From the NCBI RefSeq assembly GCF_021458635.1, contig NZ_JAIRDQ010000005.1, forward strand, positions 1 through 64,000: a stretch of 64,000 bases of DNA, read 5' to 3'. This document shows, piece by piece, positions 1 through 7,412 of this stretch. How positions within the stretch are numbered: the stretch's first letter is position 1; the number at the start of each line of letters is the position of its first letter. The notes under the pieces are model-generated. The model worked only from the letters and a program-made list of their open reading frames with translations. It had not been told where the DNA came from and ran no database searches. The position numbers and the translations under genes were made by a program. The stretch comes from Bradyrhizobium monzae. GTDB lineage: Bacteria; Pseudomonadota; Alphaproteobacteria; Rhizobiales; Xanthobacteraceae.

Positions 1-12
1 TTTTGCTGCATA

Positions 13-687
13 TCAGGCTGGTGCGAGGTTGGACCTGCCACGCCCCATGCGCCGTTCGAGCTTCTGGCTGAACAGCGACAGGGGATAGCACATGGCGAAA
101 TAGGTGACGGCGATGATGGCGTAGATGGCGAATGGTTCGAACAGCGAGTTGTTGACGATCTGCCCGGAGCGCATCAGCTCGACGAAGCCGACGACGGAAG
201 CGAGCGAGGTGTTCTTGATGATCTGCACCATGAAGCCGACGGTCGGTGGCGTCGCGATGCGGATGGCCTGCGGCAGGATCACCTTCGTCATGCGCTGGAT
301 CCGGCTTAGCGCGAGGCCTTCGGCGGCCTCCCATTGCGGTTTCGGCACTGATTGGATGCAGCCGCGCCATATTTCGCCGAGATAGGCGGCGACATAGAGC
401 GTGAGCGAGGCGCCTGCGGCCGTGAGCGAGGAGACCCTGAGACCGATCGCGGCGAGGCCGAAATAGCCGAGGAAAAGGATGACGAGCAGCGGCGTGCCCT
501 GAATGAGCTGAACATAAACGCCGCTGGCAACCCGTACTGATTTGAGCGGCGATATCCGCGCGAGTGCGATTGCGAAGCCGACAATCCCGCCGCCGATCAG
601 CGCGATCATTGACAGGCCAATGGTCCACAGCGCGCCTTGGCCGAGGAACATCAGATGATTGATGTTGAGATGCCCGCCCATGATCAT
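13..687 (-). CDS. Amino-acid-type ABC transporter permease (HisM/GlnP family)
   Basis: Inner-membrane permease of 224 residues for a polar amino acid or related importer. It is very hydrophobic, with about five membrane segments. The family EAA loop that contacts the ATPase is visible as EAAEGLALSRIQ, followed by ILPQAIR. Length and motif fit the HisM/GlnP family. It is the last complete gene of a leftward operon: its ATG lies just before the stop of the upstream permease, so the two are probably translationally coupled. An ATP-binding partner may lie beyond the left edge. No substrate-binding protein is in the window, so the substrate is unknown. Confidence 0.93.
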   Translation of the reverse strand: MIMGGHLNINHLMFLGQGALWTIGLSMIALIGGGIVGFAIALARISPLKSVRVASGVYVQLIQGTPLLVILFLGYFGLAAIGLRVSSLTAAGASLTLYVAAYLGEIWRGCIQSVPKPQWEAAEGLALSRIQRMTKVILPQAIRIATPPTVGFMVQIIKNTSLASVVGFVELMRSGQIVNNSLFEPFAIYAIIAVTYFAMCYPLSLFSQKLERRMGRGRSNLAPA

Positions 688-688
688 C

Positions 689-1372
689 TCACAAGGGCGT
701 GCCGAGCCGGCGACGGCGCGGAAACAGCACGAGGCCGAGGCCCCAGAAGCCTGCCCGCATCACCAGCGACAGGACGACGTAGAGCACGGCGACGATGATG
801 TAGGTTTCGAACGCCCTGTAAGTGTCCGACTGGATGTAATTGGCGACGGCGGTGAGTTCTTCCGCCGAGATCTGCGAGCAGACCGAGGAGGCCAGCATCA
901 GCAACACGAACTGGCTGGTCAGCGCCGGATAGACCTTCTCAATCGCCGGCAGCAGGATGATGTGCCAATAAATCTGGAAGCGTGACAGCGCCAAGCCCTC
1001 GGCCGCCTCGATTTGGCCGCGCGGGATCGCCTCGAAGCCGGCGCGCATGATCTCGGCAGTGTAGGCGCCGACATTGATCGTCAGCGCGGCGACCGCCACT
1101 GTGAAGGCGGAGAATTTCAGCCCGAGGCTTGCGAGGCCGAAATAGACCAGGAAGATCTGCACCAGCAACGGCGTGTTGCGGATCGTCTCGACATAGACCT
1201 TGCAGGCGCCGGCGATCGGCGCGTTGTGGGAGCCACGCCCGACCGCGGCGAGCGTGCCGAGCAAGGCGCCCAGCACGGTTGCGAAGGCCGCCAATTCGAG
1301 AGTCAGTGCGGCGCCCGCCAGAAAACTCGGCCAACGCTCCAGCACTGCGGGAAAGTCGAGTTGGAGGCTCAT
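689..1372 (-). CDS. Amino-acid-type ABC transporter permease (HisQ/GlnP family)
   Basis: Second permease, 227 residues, paired with the one downstream to form the membrane channel of a polar amino acid-type importer. It carries the same EAA loop (EAAEGLALSRFQ) and about five hydrophobic segments. The start at 1372 lies 10 bp after the stop of the dehydrogenase gene and the stop is 1 bp from the next gene, so it sits inside one operon. The substrate cannot be read from the sequence. Association with a beta-hydroxyacid dehydrogenase and an FCD-type regulator suggests an organic acid or amino acid catabolic route, which is inference. Confidence 0.93.
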   Translation of the reverse strand: MSLQLDFPAVLERWPSFLAGAALTLELAAFATVLGALLGTLAAVGRGSHNAPIAGACKVYVETIRNTPLLVQIFLVYFGLASLGLKFSAFTVAVAALTINVGAYTAEIMRAGFEAIPRGQIEAAEGLALSRFQIYWHIILLPAIEKVYPALTSQFVLLMLASSVCSQISAEELTAVANYIQSDTYRAFETYIIVAVLYVVLSLVMRAGFWGLGLVLFPRRRRLGTPL

Positions 1373-1382
1373 CGTGGTCGAT

Positions 1383-2282
1383 CTAGCCTGTGGTCTGGTT
1401 GGTCATGCGGTCGTAAACCCGGAACAGCGCCTGGTTGCCGTTGCTGCCTTCGCCATGCGCGCGGGCGTCGACATATTGACTGGTGACGAGGGCGGTGCCG
1501 GGCAGGGGGACGCTCACGGCCTGCGCATGCTCCTGCACCAGACGAAGGTCCTTGAGCTGCAGATCGATCCGGAAACCAGCCGAGACGTCGCCTGCGATCA
1601 TCGCGGGGCCAAGCTTGTCGAGCATCCACGAAGCGGCGGAGCCGCCGAGCAGCACCCGGCGTAGTAGATTGAGATCGAGGCCAGAGGCGCGCCCCAGCGC
1701 GAGGGCTTCACAGATGGCCTGAATGTTGATGCCGCAGATCAGCTGATTGCAGAGCTTGACGGTCTGGCCGGCGCCGGAGGCGCCGACATGGGTGATGGTC
1801 GTGCCCATCGCGTGGAAAAACGGCTCGGCTTGGGCGAAGGCGGCCGCATCGCCGCCGGCCATGATCGAGAGCGCGGCGTTCTTGGCGCCAACAGGTCCGC
1901 CCGAGACCGGGGCGTCGACGAAACTGACGTCGACCTTTTGCAGGTCGGCATGAATGCGGCGGACAGCGACCGGCGAGATCGTGCTCATGTCGACAATGAG
2001 CTTGCCTGATGGAGGCGACTTCAGGAGGCCATGCTCGCCGTAGATGGTCGCCTCGACATGGGGTGTGTCGGGCAGCATGGTAATGACGATGTCGGCGCCT
2101 TGCGCGGCATCCGCCGGGCTCCTGGCCCGCGTCGCGCCGTCCTTGACGATGTCAGCCACAGCGGTTTCGTTAAGATCGAAGGCGCGCACCGCGTGCCCGA
2201 CCCTGAGGAGGTTGCGCACCATCTCCAGACCCATCGTGCCGACGCCGATGAAGCCGACGCTGCCCTTATCGTTCCGTCCCAT
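1383..2282 (-). CDS. NAD(P)-dependent beta-hydroxyacid dehydrogenase (3-hydroxyisobutyrate dehydrogenase/GlxR-like)
   Basis: Cytosolic oxidoreductase of 299 residues, the usual size for the 3-hydroxyisobutyrate dehydrogenase/tartronate semialdehyde reductase family. The N-terminal Rossmann motif GFIGVGTMG is near residue 10, the substrate-binding stretch DAPVSGGPVGA near residue 123, and the catalytic lysine region GQTVKLCNQL near 175. These are the family's diagnostic motifs and all are intact. It sits between a FadR-type regulator and two ABC permeases on the same strand, so it probably acts on the imported compound or a product of it. The exact substrate (tartronate semialdehyde, hydroxyisobutyrate or another) is not resolvable. 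Confidence 0.9.
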   Translation of the reverse strand: MGRNDKGSVGFIGVGTMGLEMVRNLLRVGHAVRAFDLNETAVADIVKDGATRARSPADAAQGADIVITMLPDTPHVEATIYGEHGLLKSPPSGKLIVDMSTISPVAVRRIHADLQKVDVSFVDAPVSGGPVGAKNAALSIMAGGDAAAFAQAEPFFHAMGTTITHVGASGAGQTVKLCNQLICGINIQAICEALALGRASGLDLNLLRRVLLGGSAASWMLDKLGPAMIAGDVSAGFRIDLQLKDLRLVQEHAQAVSVPLPGTALVTSQYVDARAHGEGSNGNQALFRVYDRMTNQTTG

Positions 2283-2315
2283 GTTGCTTCCGTTTCTTGC
2301 TTCGTCTGTCCGTGA

Positions 2316-3056
2316 TCAGCCCGAGATGCTGGTCTTGTCGATGTCGCCGACGACGGCACGTCGCCGGTATTCGTCGCCGATGGCAAAATGCTTGCGCAGC
2401 GTCGCGTCCGCGCGATCGGGATCGCGGGCGATGACGGCTTCGAAGATGCGGCGGTGGTCGTCGATCAAATAGGTCTTCATCGATGGGAAGGCCTGCACCA
2501 GTTCGCGGCGGCTGCGATGCGAGTGCGTCAGCAGGCCCGCCATCGAACTGTGCAGCACCGTCAGCGTCTCCGAATGCGACGCCACGACGATGGCGCGGTG
2601 GAACTCGAAATCGGCCATGCCGCCGGCATCCGCTTCGTCGATCGTCTCGCCAATCTTGGCGAGCGCGCGCTGCAAGCGTTCAAAGTCGGCAATGTTGGCG
2701 CGCTCGCAGGCGAGCCTGATCGCCTGGCATTCGATCGCGACGCGCGCCTGCATGACGTCGTCGAGCATGTCCGCCTGCTGGGCGAGCGCGAAGGTGAAGA
2801 AGTCGTTCAGCACCGAGACGTCAGGCCGCGTCACCACGGTGCCGATGCGGTCGCGGATCTCGACGATGCCGAGCACGGTGAGGGCGCGCAGCGCCTCGCG
2901 GACGATCGGTCGGCTGACGCCAAGCAGCGTCGCCAGCTCACGCTCCGAGATCAGGCGGTCGCCGGGCTTGAGCGAGCCCGCAAGCAGGCGCTCGCGCAGG
3001 AAGGCGAATACCTTCTCGAACCCTTTTTCGCCTTCGGCGGCGCGCTTGAGCTCCAT
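2316..3056 (-). CDS. GntR-family transcriptional regulator, FadR/FCD subfamily
   Basis: DNA-binding regulator of 246 residues. A GntR winged helix spans about residues 12-80 (LISERELATLLGVSRPIVREAL is the helix-turn-helix region). An all-helical FCD ligand domain follows, with the DFEFHRAI and DDHRRIFEAV histidine motifs that bind metal in this family. The ATG at 3056 was chosen over an in-frame upstream start at 3119 because homology begins here and a purine-rich AGACAGGG precedes it. It heads the dehydrogenase-permease operon, and an FCD-type operator lies 26 bp upstream, so it is likely autoregulated and responds to an organic acid. Confidence 0.9.
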   Translation of the reverse strand: MELKRAAEGEKGFEKVFAFLRERLLAGSLKPGDRLISERELATLLGVSRPIVREALRALTVLGIVEIRDRIGTVVTRPDVSVLNDFFTFALAQQADMLDDVMQARVAIECQAIRLACERANIADFERLQRALAKIGETIDEADAGGMADFEFHRAIVVASHSETLTVLHSSMAGLLTHSHRSRRELVQAFPSMKTYLIDDHRRIFEAVIARDPDRADATLRKHFAIGDEYRRRAVVGDIDKTSISG

Positions 3057-3081
3057 CCCTGTCTCTTTTTTGGTCTGATCT

Positions 3082-3092
3082 TGGTAAGACCA
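3082..3092. promoter_or_regulatory. Candidate FCD/GntR operator TGGTAAGACCA
   Basis: The palindrome TGGT-AAG-ACCA matches the TGGT-N3-ACCA form typical of FadR/FCD-subfamily operators. It lies 26 bp upstream of the regulator's own ATG, in the gap shared with the rightward gene at 3237. Family knowledge makes autoregulation the simplest reading; binding itself is inferred. Confidence 0.55.
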
Positions 3093-3236
3093 GTATGATA
3101 ACCAGAGCCGTCGCGTCAAGAGCCTTGGTTAATTGCGGGTGGTTTAGGCCTCGCCAATCCGACCGGCTCCGCGGCTCGATCCTTAGAATTTGAAGCGTAT
3201 TGGTCGGAGCGTTGCTCAAAGAATTTGAGGTCCGCG

Positions 3237-3545
3237 ATGCCCGACCACCATTCCTTCTCCGCGCTCGATCGCCATGCGGTGCTCAGCGGATCCGACAACG
3301 GCTATCCCTGGTACGCCGGCGCGATGCTTGCGGTCGAAGCGAGGGAAGTGGTTCGGCTTCGCTGCGAGAAGCTCAGCCATGGCGATGAGGCTGCCGGGCA
3401 GGAGGCTGTGCTGATGGTCAGCGAGAAAGTCGCTGCCGCCTTCGAAGCATTTGCGAGCCTGCTCGCGGGCGCAACGCCGGCTGCGGTTGTTCAGCGCTAT
3501 CGCGAGCACGTGGCCGGCAACGCCAAACGCCTGTCCGCGAATTGA
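3237..3545 (+). CDS. Small hypothetical protein
   Basis: A 102-residue, probably soluble protein with an alanine-rich amphipathic C-terminal half. I do not recognise a family. The ATG at 3237 is preferred to an upstream in-frame TTG at 3225, although no strong Shine-Dalgarno sequence precedes either. It is divergent from the FadR-type regulator. Its length and protein-like composition support it being real, but no motif or partner indicates a role. Confidence 0.6.
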   Translation: MPDHHSFSALDRHAVLSGSDNGYPWYAGAMLAVEAREVVRLRCEKLSHGDEAAGQEAVLMVSEKVAAAFEAFASLLAGATPAAVVQRYREHVAGNAKRLSAN

Positions 3546-3713
3546 GACTTCGCGGCGTCCGTGCAACTGCCCACCTGCCTCGAAAGGGCGTGCTCAATTG
3601 TCAGCCCGTGCTGGGGCGGGCCTGAAGTGAGCCGGGCCATTGGTCCGCTGCTGACAGCATGTTGGCAGCAGGTGCGGGCTATGACCATCTCCTGACAAAA
3701 CGGAGAGCCGGTC

Positions 3714-4082
3714 ATGCCGATCGAGGCAAGCTGTCATTGCGGGGAGACGGTATTCGAGGTGACGGAGGCGCCCGCGAGCGTGACGCGCTGCACGTGTTCG
3801 CTCTGTGCCAAGCGCGGCGCATTGTGGGCCTATTACACGCCGGCGCAGTTTCGCCTGCTGTCGCCCGCCGACAATGTCGCGACCTATCGCTGGGGCAGCC
3901 GCACCGTCAAACATCATTTTTGTGCGAACTGCGGTTGCGGGACTTTCTCGGAATCGCCGGACTGGTCGACGGGAAAACCCGACTTCGACAATCCCAAGGT
4001 CGGGGTCAATGCGCGCCTGTTCGACGATTTCGATCTCGAGGCGGTGCCGGTGAATGTGATCGACGGCAAGAACCTGTGGTGA
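3714..4082 (+). CDS. GFA-family (glutathione-dependent formaldehyde-activating-like) zinc protein
   Basis: Compact 122-residue protein of the GFA/CENP-V fold. The zinc-ligand cysteines are visible: Cys7 and Cys9 (CHCGE), Cys26, Cys28 and Cys31 (CTCSLC), and a later FCANCGCG. Members bind structural and catalytic zinc, and a few add formaldehyde to glutathione, but most are uncharacterised. The start follows an AACGGAG ribosome-binding sequence. It stands alone between unrelated genes. The fold assignment is secure; the reaction is not. Confidence 0.85.
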   Translation: MPIEASCHCGETVFEVTEAPASVTRCTCSLCAKRGALWAYYTPAQFRLLSPADNVATYRWGSRTVKHHFCANCGCGTFSESPDWSTGKPDFDNPKVGVNARLFDDFDLEAVPVNVIDGKNLW

Positions 4083-4127
4083 GGGCGCAGTCCCGCGCAT
4101 AGCTCCTGCACGGTCGTCCTCTTGAGG

Positions 4128-4179
4128 CGGCCCAAGAAAGCTGATTTGGTTTCGGCCCAAGAAGTTCGGCCCAAGAAAG
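4128..4179. repeat. Triplicated CGGCCCAAGAA short repeat
   Basis: Three copies of CGGCCCAAGAA begin at 4128, 4153 and 4167. The last two are near-perfect tandem 14-mers (TTCGGCCCAAGAAG/A). They lie directly upstream of the ribosome-binding site of the gene at 4197, in its leader. They could be a slippage product or a binding site; nothing in the sequence decides. Confidence 0.6.
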
Positions 4180-4196
4180 AAAAATGGGAGGAAGCC

Positions 4197-5012
4197 ATGG
4201 TGCGTCTTTTTGCGCGAGCGATGCTTGCGATGTGTCTGGCCGTTGCGGCCGGTTTCAATGCGCAAGCGCAGACCAGGCCGAAGGTCACAACGCTTGGACC
4301 GGACTTTCCCAAGGCCGCGCTGTTCGTCGGCAACAGCTTTTTCTACTACAACAACGGCATGCCCGGGCACCTCTCCTTCATGGAGCGGGCGGCGGATGAT
4401 GCCAACAAGGCGGCCTATCGCAACACCATGGCCACGATCGGCGGCTCCGGCCTCGACTGGCACGACATGGACAACCTGCTGCGGCCGGGCGGTCTCGGTG
4501 CTTACTCCTTCGACGACCAGAACAACGTCGTCTTCAACAAGCCCGGCAAGCATTACGACGCCGTCGTGATGATGGATTGCAGCCAATGCCCGATCCATCC
4601 GCAGCTGAAGGACGCGTTCACGACCTTCGCCAGGAAGGACAGCGAAATCGTTCGCGCCCATGACATGCGGCCGGTGCTGTTCATGTCCTGGGCCTATCTA
4701 GACAAGCCCGAAATGACGGAAGGGCTGGCCGAGGCCTATACGATCGCCGGCAATGCGAACGATGCGCTCGTCATTCCCGCGGGCCTCGCCTTCGCGCGCG
4801 TGCGCAAGCTGCAGCCGGAGCTCAATCTGTATGCGCCGGACAAGCGGCATCCCAGCCCCGCCGGCACCTATCTCGCGGCCTGTGTCACGCTGGCCGCGCT
4901 GACCGGCCGGTCGCCGGTTGGCAATTCCTACACGATGGGGATCGATCCGGCGACGGTGCAATTGCTGCAGAAGGCGGCGTGGGACACCGTGCAGGACTAT
5001 TACGGGCGGTGA
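4197..5012 (+). CDS. Secreted SGNH/GDSL-hydrolase-like protein
   Basis: Exported protein of 271 residues. The start at 4197 is preceded by GGGAGGAA and begins a clear signal peptide (basic MVRLFAR, a hydrophobic core, then AQAQ). A longer in-frame start at 4122 would run through the short repeats and hide the signal peptide. The mature protein opens with LFVGNSFFYYNNG, matching the serine block of SGNH hydrolases (GNSF for GDSL), and near the C-terminus has DKRHPSPAGTYLA, matching the Asp-x-x-His block. Substrate is unknown (esterase or carbohydrate deacetylase are options). It is convergent with the exonuclease gene. Confidence 0.72.
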   Translation: MVRLFARAMLAMCLAVAAGFNAQAQTRPKVTTLGPDFPKAALFVGNSFFYYNNGMPGHLSFMERAADDANKAAYRNTMATIGGSGLDWHDMDNLLRPGGLGAYSFDDQNNVVFNKPGKHYDAVVMMDCSQCPIHPQLKDAFTTFARKDSEIVRAHDMRPVLFMSWAYLDKPEMTEGLAEAYTIAGNANDALVIPAGLAFARVRKLQPELNLYAPDKRHPSPAGTYLAACVTLAALTGRSPVGNSYTMGIDPATVQLLQKAAWDTVQDYYGR

Positions 5013-5030
5013 TCCGGCGCGATCTCCGTG

Positions 5031-5056
5031 GATGGGCAAAGCGCAGCGTGCCCACC
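5031..5056. terminator. Hairpin between convergent genes
   Basis: TGGGCA (5033-5038) and TGCCCA (5049-5054) form a short stem between the convergent ends of the SGNH-like gene and xthA. There is no strong U-tract. It may act as a bidirectional terminator, or be a piece of the TGGGCA/TGCCCA dispersed sequence often seen between rhizobial genes. Confidence 0.35.
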
Positions 5057-5063
5057 ATTGCTG

Positions 5064-5834
5064 TTACTTAAGCACCACCCAGGCCGGAGCATGATCGCTC
5101 GCACCATCCTTGCCACGAACCTTCTTGTCGACGCCGGCCTTTGCCAGGCGTGAGACGAGGGCAGGGCTGAGCAGCAGATGGTCGAGCCTGAGCCCAGCAT
5201 CGCGCGGCCAGCGGTTTCGCTTGTAGTCCCAGAACGTGTAGATGCGCTTGTCCCCGTGCAGGTCGCGGATGGCATCGCACCAGCCTTGCTCGACGAGCGA
5301 GGCGAACGCCGCGCGGCTCTTGGGCTGGATCAGCGCATCCTTGTCCCATGACCGCGTCGGATAGATGTCGATCTCATCAGGCGCGACGTTGAAGTCGCCG
5401 GCGAGCACGACCGGCAGATCTTGCTTGAGGAAAGTCCTGGCGTGGCGTTTCAGCCGCGCAAGCCAGTCCAACTTGTAGTCGAACTTCGGCCCCGGCTGCG
5501 GATTGCCATTCGGCGAGTAGATGCTGGTGACGATGACGCCGCGCACGGCGGCCTCGATGTAGCGCGCCTCGGCGTCGTCGGGCCGCCCCGGCAACCGGTC
5601 GCGCGTCAGCACCGGCTCGGCGTTGCGGGCGAGGATGGCGACGCCGTTCCAGGTCTTCTGTCCGCGCCAGACTGCGCCGTAGCCGGCTTTTTCGATCGCT
5701 GCTGCCGGAAATTCGCCATCACTTGCCTTCAACTCTTGGAGTGCGACGACATCCGGCTTCGCCGCGCGCATCCATGCGAGCAGATTGGGCAGGCGGCGGT
5801 TGATGTTGTTGATGTTGAATGTCGCAATCTTCAT
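5064..5834 (-). CDS. xthA: Exodeoxyribonuclease III
   Basis: DNA repair nuclease of 256 residues, full length for the ExoIII/AP endonuclease family. It acts on apurinic/apyrimidinic sites and 3' ends. Family blocks are present in order: FNINNIN at the start, VVALQELK carrying the metal-binding glutamate, SIYSPNGNP, VLAGDFNVAPDEID, RLDHLLLSP and the C-terminal SDHAPAWVVL with the catalytic Asp-His. The start is fixed by MKIATFN. It is a single gene, divergent from the small secreted protein at 5875 with only 40 bp between them, so promoters overlap. Confidence 0.96.
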   Translation of the reverse strand: MKIATFNINNINRRLPNLLAWMRAAKPDVVALQELKASDGEFPAAAIEKAGYGAVWRGQKTWNGVAILARNAEPVLTRDRLPGRPDDAEARYIEAAVRGVIVTSIYSPNGNPQPGPKFDYKLDWLARLKRHARTFLKQDLPVVLAGDFNVAPDEIDIYPTRSWDKDALIQPKSRAAFASLVEQGWCDAIRDLHGDKRIYTFWDYKRNRWPRDAGLRLDHLLLSPALVSRLAKAGVDKKVRGKDGASDHAPAWVVLK

Positions 5835-5874
5835 GTAGAGCTACCGGCTTCTGCCTTCTGTTACCGGAGATACA

Positions 5875-6093
5875 ATGTCCAAGTTGAGCTTTGCCGCCAT
5901 TGCGGTCGTCGTCGCGTTCTCCGGGGTCGCTTTGGCACAATCGGCCGATCCGCGCGGTGCGTGCAAGGCGGATTACGACAAGTTCTGCGCCGGCATCGCG
6001 CCGGGTGGTGGCAAGATCGTCGCCTGCCTCAACGCCAAGCGCGATCAGCTCAGCGCGACCTGCAAGGCGGCGCTGGACAGCCGGAAGAAATAA
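5875..6093 (+). CDS. Small secreted cysteine-rich repeat protein
   Basis: Periplasmic protein of 72 residues with a signal peptide ending VALAQ and one cysteine-rich repeat unit. Cysteines at 30, 38, 51 and 63 are spaced as in the GLG1-type cysteine-rich repeat (PF00839-like), so two disulfides are likely. The start follows CCGGAGATACA. Function is unknown. It converges with alr, 7 bp apart. Confidence 0.8.
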   Translation: MSKLSFAAIAVVVAFSGVALAQSADPRGACKADYDKFCAGIAPGGGKIVACLNAKRDQLSATCKAALDSRKK

Positions 6094-6100
6094 GGGGCGC

Positions 6101-7372
6101 TCAGCTCGGCAGCGGCGGCGGAGCCGCCGGTGGCGGGGAGGGCGGCTGTTCAGCCGCCTGCGCGGGCTCCGGCTTTGCGAGCGGCTCCACGACATTGCCG
6201 CCCTTGTAGATGCGGGCGTAGCGGTGGCCGAGGCTGGTCAGCACCTCATAGCCGATCGTGCCGAAATGATGGGCCAACTCGTCGACGGTGATGCCGTCGC
6301 CGAGCAGCGTCACCATATGGCCGCGCCGCGCCGCGTTTGGCGGAAGGTCGGTGATGTCGATCGCAATCAAATCCATCGAGACGCGGCCCGCCACCGGGCA
6401 GCGCTTGCCGGCAACGATCACCTCGGCGCCGCGGGTGCCGTCATTGGAGCTGGCCGCGCGGAAATAGCCGTCGGCATAGCCAACCGCAATGATCGCGAGT
6501 TTGGTCGGCCGCCGTGCGGTCCAGGTGCCGCCATAGCCGACGGTTTCGCCGCGCTCGATGGTGCGGATCTGCACGATGCGCGCCTTGAGATCGACCACGG
6601 GCTGCATCGGATTGTCCGCCTCCGGCGTCGGGTTGACGCCGTAGAGCGCGGCGCCCGGCCGGACCAGGTCGAACTGGAAGGGCGCCCCGAGAAAGATGCC
6701 TGAGGAGTTGGCGAGCGCCGCCGGCACGCCGGAAAACTCGCTGGCGATGCCGCGGAAGGCCGCGAGCTGCTTGGCGTTGACGGGGCTGTTGAGCTGCTCG
6801 GCCGAGACCAGATGGCTCATCACCAGCGTGATGCCGTGATCGCCGGCATTGATGCGGGGGATGATGGCCTGCGCTTCCGCAAGCGTCAGCCCGAGCCGGT
6901 TCATGCCGGTGTCGATATGGATCGCGGCGCCGCCGGACCAGCCGGTGCGGCGGCAGAACACGTCCCATTCGGCGAGCTCGTTGAGATCGCCGACCACGGG
7001 ACGGCAGTTGATCTTGGCGTAGTGCTCGCCGGTGTTCTGGAAATAGCCGCCGAGCACGTAGATCGTGGCGTCCGGTACCGCCGCGCGGGCGGTGCGCGCC
7101 TCCTCGATGGTGGCGACGAAGAAGGTCTTGCAGCCGGCCTTGTTCAGCGCTTGCGCGACCTGCGCGGTGCCGCACCCGTAAGCGTCGGCCTTGATCACCG
7201 CCGAGCACTCGGCCGGCACGGCGGTCTTCTCGAGCTTGCGCCAGTTGGCGATGATGGCATCGAGATCGACGGTGAGCACGCCGCCGTGGGCTGCGAGCGC
7301 GGCAGCCTGATTGGCCTCCGCGGAGAGAAGGCCAGATTGCGGGATCGTGTTCGGGTCGGACGCCATTGTCAT
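6101..7372 (-). CDS. alr: Alanine racemase
   Basis: PLP enzyme interconverting L- and D-alanine for peptidoglycan. The pyridoxal lysine is Lys61 in VIKADAYGCG, the NSSGIF and RPGAALYG motifs follow, and the second catalytic tyrosine is in VGYGG. At 423 residues it is longer than the usual 360-380 because of an N-terminal extension of about 30 residues and a proline-rich tail of about 25 (ends PPPAAPPPLPS), which look disordered. The next gene upstream on the same strand is dnaB, 40 bp away, an arrangement typical of Bradyrhizobium relatives. Confidence 0.96.
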   Translation of the reverse strand: MTMASDPNTIPQSGLLSAEANQAAALAAHGGVLTVDLDAIIANWRKLEKTAVPAECSAVIKADAYGCGTAQVAQALNKAGCKTFFVATIEEARTARAAVPDATIYVLGGYFQNTGEHYAKINCRPVVGDLNELAEWDVFCRRTGWSGGAAIHIDTGMNRLGLTLAEAQAIIPRINAGDHGITLVMSHLVSAEQLNSPVNAKQLAAFRGIASEFSGVPAALANSSGIFLGAPFQFDLVRPGAALYGVNPTPEADNPMQPVVDLKARIVQIRTIERGETVGYGGTWTARRPTKLAIIAVGYADGYFRAASSNDGTRGAEVIVAGKRCPVAGRVSMDLIAIDITDLPPNAARRGHMVTLLGDGITVDELAHHFGTIGYEVLTSLGHRYARIYKGGNVVEPLAKPEPAQAAEQPPSPPPAAPPPLPS

Positions 7373-7412
7373 GGCGCCGTTTTACGCAAGAGGCAGGTCC
7401 CGTTCAAGGAAC

